Of a stretch of 64,000 nt of DNA, positions 47,905-59,199 are shown piece by piece (within the stretch, counting starts at the first letter, position 1; every line of letters begins with the position of its first letter). A program made the translations under genes and the position numbers. Where the stretch lies: NCBI GenBank assembly GCA_011009095.1, contig VTPC01004338.1:92986-156985 (forward strand), read 5' to 3'. Origin of the DNA: Ignelater luminosus (lineage: Eukaryota; Arthropoda; Insecta; Coleoptera; Elateridae). A model generated the notes under the pieces. The model ran no database searches. It saw only the letters and a list, made by a program, of their open reading frames with translations, and was not told the origin of the DNA.

Positions 47905-47970
47905 AATTGGTAGAGCATTAGCACGGAAAGGCGGCAGTCACAGGTGAAAATCCCGTTCGAATCCCAATGT
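47905..47970 (+). repeat. tRNA-derived SINE head
   Basis: AAATTGGTAGAGCATTAGCAC (A box) begins near 47905 and CGTTCGAATCCC (B box) lies at 47954. The central CGGAAAGGCGG resembles the anticodon arm of tRNA-derived SINE heads common in arthropods. Acceptor-stem pairing is absent, so this is a SINE or pseudo-tRNA. Confidence 0.5.
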
Positions 47971-48779
47971 TTTCTATGTATATTAAAACTTCTTAAAAAA
48001 TTAAATGTGGAAAGGTAATGTTGCACGTAGTTCGTAAATATAAAAATGTAACTTGTATGTCAAATAATTAATTAGAAGAAATAATGAAAAACATTACTCG
48101 CGGTGGCAATGATGATAAGATTTTTTAAACCTGATTGAGGTGCTATAAATATTTAGGTATTAATTTAAAATTATATTAGAATTATTAATTTAAATCATTG
48201 AGAGACTAGACTCTGATTGTAGGCTACTCATGAGTGCAAATCTCACTTTATTAACACTCACTGTTTGTACGATGAATAAATAAACATGGAAATCTAACAA
48301 TTACTTTATGAATACCTCCCGTATCGAGCAAGAACTTTCCAGTTTTATGTCCAAATTAAGTTTTAATCCGTGTGTATACTTTGCTTATCCGTTTTTCAAT
48401 AATGTTATTCAATTAAAAAAATCTTGTTATTTGATTAGAAGAAATCTTGGCAAAACATCTGTTGGTATTATTTATGTATATATTTGTAATAAGCAAAGCG
48501 TAACAAAATACTCTAGAGAATGTCATAGTAATTAAACCAATTAAGTTATTAATGTTTTTCATGTATCAAACTGATTAGAGCGAGTTTGTTATTGGTGAAA
48601 TGTCAGCGACAAATTAATGATAATGGATCAGTCTAAAAGCTCAGCAGAAAGAGACAGGATAGTACGACAGAGAAAACCGATTAATTAATAGTTTAATGGT
48701 TCAGTATATATACGAGTTATAGAGATCTATAATAACTCACGATCATGCTGTAAATTGTCATTTATCATAATGTAAACTT
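47971..48779. other. AT-rich non-coding DNA
   Basis: May contain the SINE body just after 47970. Nothing else recognised; the 75-codon frame at 48308-48535 has no domain. Confidence 0.45.
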
Positions 48780-48980
48780 TAGCTTCGCAGCAAATTCAAT
48801 TACTGTCAATCCGCCTAATCTAAATCCTCCTGTCCAGCCTTTAATGCATTCGGAAGCCAGCGGAGAGTGTCAGTTATTACAAGTTGTGCGATGATAACGC
48901 GCGTGTAATGGGGTCTTCTCTCCAATTAGTTCGACCCGCTTAATCAGCACCACCAGCTAGCTAGTGTTGTTACACGAACA
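48780..48980. promoter_or_regulatory. Short GC-elevated block, candidate regulatory DNA
   Basis: Balanced composition in AT-rich surroundings, with CpG-containing GATAACGCGCGTG and several TAAT cores. It has no transposon motif and no coding frame. Regulatory function is inference. Confidence 0.25.
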
Positions 48981-49745
48981 ATAATCGCGTTTTAAAAGTA
49001 AAATCTTGAAAGGTTCTACAAGGAAGATTCGTCTTTTATTAATCCAAACACTATGAATCAGAAGTGCACTTTTAGAATTTTAAATCTAAAAACATAAAAA
49101 AGCTTTGCATTTCCTATTGAAGTGAGTGTTGCTTTTAGTAACTCGTACATCGTTGAATTAAAAAGGAAGTTGATGTATGGAAGTCGGGGTAAGTAGATCC
49201 GATTTATACATAAAAATGCGTTGGAAATGCGCATATAGAAGTTTATGAAATGAGTTTATAAAAAAGAAAATAGAAAATCTTGTAAAAAGATGTGTTTTTA
49301 GATTTACTTACAGGATCTAATATGATAACTTTTTTCTTGTTCAACTGTTATTTAAACTTTAACTCCTAAGTTTTTTAAAAACAGTTTAGTTAACAAAAAT
49401 CATTGCCTCGCATTGATTAATTATCTTATTTATACTACTTGGTAGTTTTCTATGAAAGATCAAAAAACAGCTAGAAATCTCCAAATATTCCAACCAAGGA
49501 CTTCAAGGTTACTAATAAACTCATCGGACACATCTTGAATGTTCTTGATGATGAATCTTGATTAATTAAATCTAGCATTGAGTATTAGTTTTTCTAATAT
49601 TGCCTTTCGTTCTTTAAATTACTTTTTTATGCTCAATGTAAATTCATTATCTAAATCAGGATAGAGAAATCATTTTGCCAAATTCTTTCCTGTAGAATCA
49701 CCATTAGTGATCTGACAATGACAAGAATTGCTTCCCTTTCAAGAA
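48981..49745. other. AT-rich non-coding DNA
   Basis: Nothing recognised. Confidence 0.5.
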
Positions 49746-50170
49746 TCACGTGCACATGTGCAACTCGGAGATAAATTTGCAAATTTTATGGAGAACATAA
49801 ATATTCAGTGCACTCATGAAATTTGGCAATCTTGGTGGCCATAAAACATTGCCATTCTTCAAGATAACTTGTCTTGGAAACATTTCTTCCAAAAGTTTGA
49901 TTGTTAAAGCGGCTGTAGTACCATCCTGTTGCAAGTATAGAACACACCCACCAAGCTTATCTACTTGTGATTGCAGAAGATTACGTAACATTGACATTGA
50001 CGGTAATTGTGTTGCCTTCAGCATCTTGGGAAAATTAATGTCAATGTTTCATTGCCTAGATTTTGGATTCTGAACTGCAACCTTAAGTTTTGGTTTAAAT
50101 GATGTAATTATTCGCACGTCCACTTTTCTAAAACATCTTGAGATTCTTGACGAGGTTCTTGGAATCATCT
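49746..50170 (-). pseudogene. Tc1/mariner-superfamily transposase scrap (DD41D/rosa-type)
   Basis: The minus-strand frame 50024-49746 contains VLYLQQDGTTAALTIKLLEE, then MFPRQVI and VLWPPRLPNFMSALNIY. In the family the second catalytic Asp lies in QQDGATAHT and the third 42 residues later in SPDLxPxDFFLW. Here the first of these is kept (QQDG), but PDL has become PNF and the CDFFLW residues are replaced, so the third Asp is gone. Upstream residues to about 50170 fit only loosely. No terminal repeats were found. Assignment to rosa/DD41D is from motif spacing, from memory. Confidence 0.55.
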
Positions 50171-52829
50171 TAAAATCAAAGTCGGCCCTGACCATCTCGA
50201 GAAAAAACCTTTAGGTCATACCCCAGATGCAGCAGAAATATAAACACTCGATAAAAGATCAAGTCTGTGGTAACCGATAAGGTCAACAAAAGAAACAGAA
50301 AAGAAGAAGAAAGTGCTCAAAATAGGATAGTAAAAAGTAATTAGAAGAAAACAAAGCACTACCATACCAAAAGAACCTGAGCTGTGGCCATTTGGAAGAC
50401 CTTTCCAGTCGTAGAATAACTCTTTGACTAAAAAGGACAAAATAGCGATGCAAGATCACTGGACATGAAGTATGAATAAACTATAAATTGTAAAATGACT
50501 ATGTTGGCAAAATAAAAATAAAAACTTTTAATTTATCCACCTGTAATGAAGGTTTGGCCCCCAATCTACTCAAGATGCATTGAAGGATATTCAATATGTG
50601 TTGCTTTGGGTATTAGCGGCTTAAGACCTACTGTGGTGTATCTATTGCTCCTCTGGGATGTCGTTTCAGTTTCAACTTTGCGCACCAAGACCAAAAGGAT
50701 TTTGCGAAGGGCCTTAGTTTTACTGCGATTTTCCTTTCACTCTGTTCGATTTGTAAAGTAAATGAGAATCTTTGGCCTTAATTGTACAGTATCGTTCCTC
50801 TAGGGTTTGACATGAAAGATATACTGAAATTTTAAACAGTAACTTTCAAAAATATAAAACCACACAGATGTAACGTACTTTTAAAACTAAAGCCAGTGGC
50901 TCAACTAAAGAAAACGAAATAATTTTCTAACAACAGATCAGCCTGATTATTTTGACAGAGCAAATTCCGTATCAGACCGTGGTTCTTATAAAGATGGACG
51001 TGCTTATCAAGGATGAAGAAATTTCCCGTTTTTCAACAGTGCTGTTTGTTTGTTTTTGTCAAAAGTTTGAATCAGTTTGCACTAAACTTCCGACGATATT
51101 TGCGTATTCCATTTTCTGGGTGCAGTAGCAACAGTTTGCTTACGATCTAAATTTTGTAGAAATACTTCCTCAAATCTTTTTTCAAAATTTGCCGCAAATA
51201 CGATCTCACACATTCCCAACTGCTGCATGGTTTTGAATTGGTCAAAATTATGTCTCCATTTTATTGAAACCACAATCATTTCAAACGACTAAAGAGAATC
51301 AAAAACACAATTTCAAAAACAAAAATATTATAGCAATTGAAACAGCTTTGTCGTCTTTCGAAAGGCTTGCCCAATTTCCGGAGTTTCATTAGAATCACAT
51401 CGAGTTTTGCAAACAAAATTCAAACTGCTTAGTTTGGAAAACTATTTCTTGCATAAACCATGTCCAAAAGTCTGTACAATCTAGACTATTTGCAAAAAAG
51501 ACAAAAAACGTCAGCAGAAATGAAAAAGAGAACTTGAATAGTCCCAATGGTTATCGATACTGTCGATGAAAATATTATATTTTTAGGTGAAAGGAAAAGA
51601 GTGACTGTCTAGATTAATTCGGATACGTATTGAAGTCTTTGGTAAGTACTATATGCCTTGGCTTGTCTAAAGTACTGATATCGAGTTCATATAGAAATAG
51701 ATGACGAAAAGGAAAGTTATAATATTCATCAAAGTCTCAAACACACCATAAATATTTAAAATCTTCTTTGGCGTTCTAATGACTCTTCTATAGAGCATTT
51801 CGAATCCAGGAGTACTAAGTGTTGATATGGTTAAATAATATTTTGCTGGATGTACATCAATCTCAGCTAAAAGGTTTTTGAAGTCAAACTAGCTCTTTAG
51901 AGAGTTGGTATCTCCTTCTTTTCCCAATATCACGAATGCAACACTTTTGCACAACATACCAAGTTTGATAGATAGTCATTTTGCAATAATCTCCCCTTCC
52001 TATCTTAATAGTATAAATTTGTACATCAGGATTGGGTTGCCTTTGGTAGCAGTTAATGAGCAAACGCTTTTTTGACTTATTATTGTCAACATTGTCAGCG
52101 TTTCAAACAGCACAGTTGTCGAAATACTCAATGATGGGCTAGATTTGATGCTTTTATTGAATGTTTTCTAATAGTTAATCAGTTTAAAATGCCAAAAGTA
52201 CGACAATTTTAATTAAAAATACGCAATTATCTTCATATAAAAAAATCTCTTTCCTTGTCCTATCTGTCATAGCGAAAAACAGAAAATCTGGACTACTATT
52301 TAAATATTTGTGTCTCATTCTTTAAGAATCTGCGGACAATTGCTATTCACAAAAAATAAATTGATTTACGCTCTTAATAAATAAGACATAGGCCATGTAT
52401 TAGATTTTAAATTACAAAAAGTTTTAAATTGAAAAATACTTTCTGTTTTTCTTTAAAAATGGAATTTTTCCGGACAAAAATTTTTATGGAATATTTAAAG
52501 GAATTTTAAATTCCATTTACAATTTTTATTGTAATAAGTTTTCTGTTTTTGCAAATATATTTCTTTCACGGTAGACAACAAACTTTTCTCGAAAAATTAT
52601 TTTCTTTTTTTTGACATGTTTTTTGCTTCCTAAAAATATATTATCCTTATTTTTCCTAAAACAAAAATTTGTTTTATGTTCCTATTCGATATAATGTCAG
52701 AATATTTTTTGAAGGTTTTCCTCCCCTTTTTTTGTGTAAAGTGGAAGTTTCAAACAAATTGTAAAATGCGAAAAAGGCTTAAAAGTATACCGTTTGTCTT
52801 CGTACGAATGCGCTCTATCGAATTTTGTT
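50171..52829. other. Non-coding DNA, nothing recognised
   Basis: AT-rich, extremely so at 52400-52700. Short frames such as 50216-50440 (-) and 50546-50761 (+) show no domain. Confidence 0.5.
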
Positions 52830-54540
52830 TACCACTTCTTCAAATTGATGGTGTCGGGCTGTCGAAGACAATCCGGTAACTCGTAAAGATGTCCAGGACT
52901 GACGAGCGCGACTTCGCGGAGTTTGTTTCTTGGCGCAGCCGCGCTCTCTTTTTCTTAAAGTGATTGGGTTGAGTGCCCTATTGTAATCACTCGAACAAGA
53001 CAATCCCATTATAACGCCGGATCAATGAGACGTACTCACGGCCAAGCAGGATATATACGGGCCGTGCTATGTTAACGTTAAGTCTTAGCTGGTGGCGGTG
53101 GTGGTTACGACGATGGTGCAGGTGGGGCTGCTCGGTCCAACCATGCAACACCATTAAATGTCTCGGAAGACACTTGATTTTTTAGTCTTACTGCTTTTTA
53201 CTCTCGGCCGAAATGAAAATAAATCCTTTTGCTAATAGACTGGTACACGAATTCGCTATTATTTTCAAGGAAGAATGATATATATGGTAAACAGAATCTG
53301 AAAATGCACTCTGCCGTTGTCGCGGCTTTGGAGGATACACAAGAGGTCTGGGGTGAGGCACGACGCGCCACGGGGGCGGAACAGCGAACACTACTTCGAT
53401 ATCTGCCGATTAAAATATATGCACCGCTCGTATAATGGCACTTCATCAAGATAGAGGACTGTGTAGCCGACAGCAACCACCATCACCTCCACCTATTTTG
53501 CGGAGGAGGCCTTCCGTAAGCTAAGGATTTATGCTCCTTGATGTGCTGCGATCAAATATTAAACGGAACCTAATCAAGCAACACTCTCCTGCCTAGATAT
53601 GCATTACCCGGCAGGAAATTAACAATAACAATTAAGGTAACCACCTAACGTGCCTACATGGATCATATTAAATTTATCGAAATAATTATCTAGCTACGGC
53701 GAGCTTGATTACGTTTCCCTCGCGCCTCGCACCGCCTGATCTCATTGCCGAACTCATATCCGGCCGAATCTTAAGTAAACTGTCTGTAAGCGGCTTGCAT
53801 TAATTAATAAGGAACTCCGCTAATTGCGCTGGGACGAGATTGCGTAGTTCTCTGATTGGTGGGTCCGCCGAGGCTCAAAATAATTACTACAATGAAAACT
53901 AACTTCTATCTGCTAAATTAAAAAGCACCGCACTATGGCGGCTAACAACTTTTGCGCTGCATTTTGTTATTATAACGCCTCCTCCAACACCACCCTTTCA
54001 ACTTATAATATTTAATCCGAACGGCCACCGGAAACCCGTGAAGAGAACGCATTAACGTTTTGAGCTGTATAATTTGATGATCTCGAAAACTCATCTCGAA
54101 AATGGTTCGATTGGTATGTATTATTCCTGGCAACCCGTTGTAAATAAATGCTAGTGCCCTCGGAAGAGCAATACCTCCCCATCGCATCGGAATCGCTCGC
54201 CGTGCAGACTCTTTGCATGTTTTTCTTCTCTGCGGATTTCAACAAAAGAACTTCTGAGTGCCTTTTAAGTGAAGGAGCAGTTAAAATGATAATCGACTCT
54301 TAAATTTCCTGCGAGTGAAAGAACGAAAGATGCAGTGTAAGAGAAAGATGGGACAAGTAAAATGTTAAAGTGCCATTTTTGCGAATCTTGGCAGCCGGCG
54401 CTGAAATCCGATGAAGTTAATGGAATGTCCGGGTGCCCGCTCGTACTTTGAATCGAGTAAGCTGTAGACATCCACCAACAAACGCAAATACACCCCACGA
54501 ACTTACACTGCGCACGTAGTAAATATTCCTCAAACATTCC
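52830..54540. promoter_or_regulatory. Long GC-elevated TE-free block, candidate regulatory DNA
   Basis: This is the longest GC-elevated stretch in the window, with many CpG and overlapping frames on both strands (53188-53476, 53942-54245 and 54265-54537 among them), none with a domain. At 53085-53180 one plus frame is open from a TCTTAG acceptor-like site and reads as a Gly-rich stretch, AGGGGGYDDGAGGAAR, to a stop; it could be an exon but lacks supporting context. No transposon motif was seen in the block. Confidence 0.3.
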
Positions 54541-57128
54541 TTCTTTTTTCTATTACGGGATTATGTAATTCGAAAGTTTTCAAATAAGTTTTTTACTTAA
54601 CAGGAATATTTGGATTCGTACACTAGAGTTTAGATTTCGAGGAAAGCCCTTCAAGATTTAAATTTCAGATAAAAGTCAAATTAATAGTAAAAGTATGGTT
54701 TTAATTATCCAAGAGAATATCTAATATTTTCTTAGCAGTTTATTACAAAGAGATAACAACGCCCTAGCGCCTTCCTCTAATTTGTCTCGTGGCTTGCACG
54801 GATCCCACAAACCTCAGGAGATGATAAATTTGAATCACGCAGATAGGAGGGAGTATAGCATGTAGTACTTGTATAAACACTTGAATTAATAAACGTGATT
54901 AGTTACCTTTTAATTTTTCATTATGAACGGGCCATTAAATAAAAAGAACTCAATCAGAAACCGCTGCTTTTAAATTACTGGAATGGAAATTCGATTTTCA
55001 ATTCAGTGATGGTTGCTGCCACGTGGAAATTAGAATGCGTTTTAATTTTTCAACGGCATCATTCTAGTCAAGTTATTAATTATTTTATGAGGATTCTTGT
55101 TCATTGTTATCATCGTGTTATTTTATTTATTGCCTCAAGATTAAATTAGAGTACAATCTTGTCTCATAAGCTATATAGGGTCTGCTGTTTGATGTAAAAT
55201 GTTTTTAGAAACGTCTCAAAAACAACCAAAGTATTTACTTTTCCAGTGGCGTAAGAGTACATTTTTTAAAGAAAAATTTCACTTTGTTCTTAATCAAGTC
55301 TAACTGTCTTGTAAGAAATGTTAGCTTTTTGTTTTGAGTGAGTATATTTAGAAAAGAGGCAATTCTTGATACAGCTTTTAACACTCTATACTTCAGGTAC
55401 TGTGGAATTTCGAACAAAGGTTACATTATGGAATTCAACAGTAGACAAGTAGAAGACAAAAATCTTAAGCTGAATTAAATAGTTGTAAGCTATCACAATA
55501 CGACATTTAAGGCATTCTAGTTCTACCTGCTTTGATAGGCTATATTTTTTACTCGCCATGAAAATTTTTATTTATTACTATTAGCAGTCAATATGTCAGT
55601 GGTAGGGACGAAGAATGCAACCACTGATGACGTTTTGGTTATACACAATATATATATCTGTATGGTGGGTGTGGTTGGAATTGGAATCGTACTATTCGGC
55701 GTTTGTTTGTTTCGATCGGATTGTTTTCCAACAAAAGACAAGAATATCTTCTTAGTAGCCAGTGATGTAGTTTTTCTACGTTTAGGTTAATCTGATCTGA
55801 TTTTTTATAATGTGATGTTTCTAGTTAAGAACATTACAGGAAAAGTAAACAAAATTTGCCAAATAAAGATTCTTGGTCTCATAGACTTCATCCGTCTCTG
55901 GAAAGTCATTTTCTCTGCAGACTGATTGATGCGTCGCTTGCTACAGCCTTGTAGCAAGCCCAAAACATATAGTTAATGGATTTCAGATATTCAGTTTTTT
56001 TTGGGCCTTTTTGTTGGCAAATGTTCATAACTGCTACTGTCACTTTCGAAAAAATTTCCAGAAGCCTCTAGTGGCCTTCTTGAGTTACCTTGTATAAACG
56101 GGAAAGCAACAGTACGACTAGGATAAAGGTTATAGTAGTTGATTTGCTTTCATTTACTGTAATGCGTCACTTTCGAAACCAAACTTATAGATTGTCTAGA
56201 TTAAAGGTAGACAAACTCAATCCGCGAAGACGAATTGGCTCTTATCGTCAGCCAACGTACGCGTTTTCAAAAATGCGATGAATATTCTGCATGGGATTAA
56301 CTGTTAAGGTTGCATCTTAAGAAAATGTTCCTACTTTAATATCTTTAGACGATAGAAAAACTGAAGACAAAGAACATAACAAGCAGATGTTTCCTAATTC
56401 TATGTTTTTCATAGCTACCAAGCTGAGGAAGACTCTTGAAAAAATATTGAGTTTACAAATAGACAATTAATAATCTGTATGGTACATCTGAAAACATGCA
56501 TTGTAAGCCCTTTTCTAGGAAATTTCTATTTTTGGCGTGCGTGACGATTTACTGCAATTTCGTCTGTGTCATTAAAATCTGCAGCAATTACGTATGAACA
56601 GTCAAAAAAATTCTATAACAACAGCTGCAGATCATGACTAGGTAACTTAATTATTTAGGTACGTAATAGGATTTAGTAACTTCAGGTATCTTGATTTTAG
56701 TATTTTTTACTATCTTAGGAAAAATGCAGAAAATGAACAAAAATGTCCTACAACAGCCCAGTAGATCATAAGCACTCCCACTATTAATGACTTCTAAGAC
56801 ATCTTGATAAATACAACAGGAATTGCTAAATGTTTTTTGTTAAACGCCTCCGAGACAAGTTCATAGACAAACTGCTTTTGTTTGAAAACAATATTGATCC
56901 ATTGCACCATAGCATTATATCAACATTAAGAACAAATCTGACTATAGCAAATACTACAAAAATTTTTATGTATAATCTTCGAAACTGCTGTTTCTGATAT
57001 AAAGCATCAAAATTTTAAAGAACTATACAAGTGTCTGCAAGAACCTTGGACATCCAAACCAGAGACGTGCATATTTGGCTCTCGGACCAAACTGGTTTGT
57101 ATCAAGACAAATGTCATAACATTGTAGA
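54541..57128. other. Non-coding DNA with one strong hairpin
   Basis: AT-rich without a recognised gene. A perfect 9-bp stem with a 6-nt loop lies at 55936-55959 (GCTTGCTAC / GTAGCAAGC). Confidence 0.5.
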
Positions 57129-57512
57129 CCAGATTCTTATAACTCATTTTAAGGCAAAATTTAACAATTTTAATGCATATTTTCAGCAAAACATACTCAT
57201 TTTCAACAAGCAATAAACCACGAAAACCAGACCATTTTTCGCATATAATTCTGGCGCCACATTTTCTAAAAACAGCAAAAGCAAAAGTGACCCATTTTGC
57301 AACTTCAGACGTTGGAAATTTACAAAACGCTTTAAATCATGAAGAAAGACATATTTTTAAGGGTCTTTTCAAAACCACATTTTTGAAAACCAAATATGAG
57401 TTAGCAAGTTCAATAAATGTGGTACCGATACAAACGATATGTTGGTTTTGCTGAAAATATGCATTAAAATCGTTATATGTGCCTTAAAAACGAGTGCCCA
57501 TAAAAATCTGGG
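57129..57512. mobile_element. MITE with about 70-bp terminal inverted repeats
   Basis: The left arm 57129-57197 and right arm 57442-57512 are inverted copies. The central part TTTTAATGCATATTTTCAGC is exact in both, and the flanking TTTTAAGGCA and CCAGATTxTTAT are recognisable. The roughly 245-bp interior is non-coding; the 93-codon frame at 57173-57454 is a by-product. The transposon superfamily cannot be told because clean target duplications were not found. Confidence 0.6.
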
Positions 57513-57602
57513 CTAGCTATTCAAGATTAAATTTCAAACAAAAATTAGTGAATTCGACTTTCATAAAAACCTGCGCTAGCTATACAAGATGAAAATTTAA
57601 AA
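57497..57602 (+). repeat. Short direct repeat at the MITE edge
   Basis: CATAAAAATCTGGGCTAGCT near 57499 and CATAAAAACCTGCGCTAGCT near 57563 are direct copies about 64 bp apart, each continuing with ATWCAAGAT. The first overlaps the outer end of the MITE's right arm, so this may be a duplicated element end. Confidence 0.5.
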
Positions 57603-57806
57603 TCCCGGGTAGGAATCTCATTTAATGCTATAATATATTTCATAATTAGCTTAAAATGGAATGATTTTACTGGAAAATTACAACAAATCACCAATAAACT
57701 GTATGATTTACTAAGGGTGGGATTTAAAGCAATTTTCCGCTATTGCACTATATGGCTTACGATAGGGAGAAACAGCACCAAATCGTAAAGATAAACAAAG
57801 TGAAAC

Positions 57807-58395
57807 TAGCCCAGACACTTTATACAAAAAAAAGGCCAAACCTCTAAAAAAATCCGACTGAAGATTTTCCTTCGGGATTCTCTTTATTTCGGCGTCAAAA
57901 ACAATCCCTCAAAAGTCCATAAAGCCAACTGGACGGCTACAGAAGTTACAGAAGGTCAAAGGTCACGAAAATCAGTTTTTCTTAGATATCTCGTAAACTA
58001 TTGGTTTTACGTTAATTTTGATCGTTATGAAATTTGTTCATGAGCTAAATCTATACAATAAAGGTAGTATGGAGTATGCGCTTTGTTCCGAAATTTCTCA
58101 TCCCTGTGTCTCAAAAACCATTGGTTTTACGTGAATTTTGTATAGGACCTTTTGTGTGTAAATGTAGGTCATGAACAAATTTCATAACGTCCAAAATTAA
58201 CGTAAAACCAATAGTTTACGAGATATTTGAGAAAAATTCATTTTCGTTACCTTTGACCTTCTGTAACTTCTGTAGCAGTTCAGTTGGCTTTATGGACTTT
58301 CAAGGGATTGTTTTTGATGCCGAAATAAAGAGAATTCCGAAGGAAAATCTTCAGTCGGATTTTTTTAAAAGTAAATGTATAAAGTGACTGGACTA
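57807..58395. mobile_element. Long foldback (inverted-repeat) element
   Basis: The left arm 57807-58043 and right arm 58169-58395 are reverse complements over about 230 bp with few mismatches and a small insertion (57826-57840 on the left). Long exact stretches include TTATGAAATTTGTTCATGA on the left against its complement on the right, and AAAAAAATCCGACTGAAG. The 125-bp loop holds another copy of the ATTGGTTTTACGT motif of the arms. There is no coding capacity. Arms this long and this similar suggest a fairly recent foldback or MITE insertion. Confidence 0.75.
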
Positions 58396-58438
58396 AACCG
58401 ACAAAATTAGAGCTCGCAAACTTTAGGAACAAGTTTTA

Positions 58439-58960
58439 ATGAAACAGATGTGCGTTGTGATGGACGACAAAACGTATGTTGTTGTCGACTTTCAAAGGTT
58501 ACCTGGTCAGGAATTTTATACAGCACCAGACATACAAAGTATTACAGATAGGTTTAGGAAGAAAAAAAAAATTGTAAAAATTTTCAAAAAATTTCTAGTC
58601 TGCCAAGTCATCTGTTCTTGCGACTGAAGAAGTCAAAGCTTTATTTAAACGGGAGACGATAAACCAAAAAATTTATGCAAAGGAGTGTCTTACGAAACGT
58701 CTTTTACCATTTTATAACAAACCATACATAATCTGTAGCATTCTGGATAGATCTAGCTTCTTGCCATTATGGAAAATCTGTCATGGAATGGTATGGAAAT
58801 CATAATATGAAAACCAAAATCCATAAATCCACCTAACTGTCCGGAGCTTCTCCCAGTTATGAAATATTGGGCTTTGGTCAGTTAAAATGTAGTAAAAATG
58901 AAGCGAAAGACATAAATGAAAAAAATAAATAAAAATTGAGTTTGGGTTTGCCTTATTTTT
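58439..58960 (+). pseudogene. Tc1/mariner-superfamily transposase relic, DD37E-type
   Basis: The catalytic half of a transposase can be read. CVVMDDKTYVVVDFQRLPGQ (58439-58627 frame) contains the first Asp region, followed by EFYTAPD and QVICSCD. After shifts come INQKIYAKECLTKRLLPFYN (about 58655-58720), then residues of the second Asp region in altered form, and NCPELLPV with YWALV near 58840-58885. In the family, CPELRPIEKYW carries the catalytic Glu 38 residues after the second Asp (DD37E, known from mosquitoes). Here the Glu site is altered by mutation. The N-terminal helix-turn-helix half is missing; the foldback element ends 44 bp upstream. Confidence 0.6.
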
Positions 58961-59199
58961 TATTTTTTATATGATCATTTGAAAGTGGCCAGATCTTATC
59001 GTGTATAGTCTTTAGCAGACATCCTATGGATGAAAAATCAGCCAAGATAATCTTTTTTTAATTGATACTCCATATTTACAATCAACTCTATTATTACATG
59101 GAGTCATAAATAAATGTGGTATACGAAATGAGCTTAAGTTGAGAAATTGACAATAGTCTAGGTGATGCTATAGTGAGATGGTGGTTTTCCAGTTTCTTT
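58961..59199. other. Non-coding DNA between elements
   Basis: Nothing recognised; it may include the 3' end of the Jockey-like element (minus strand). Confidence 0.35.
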
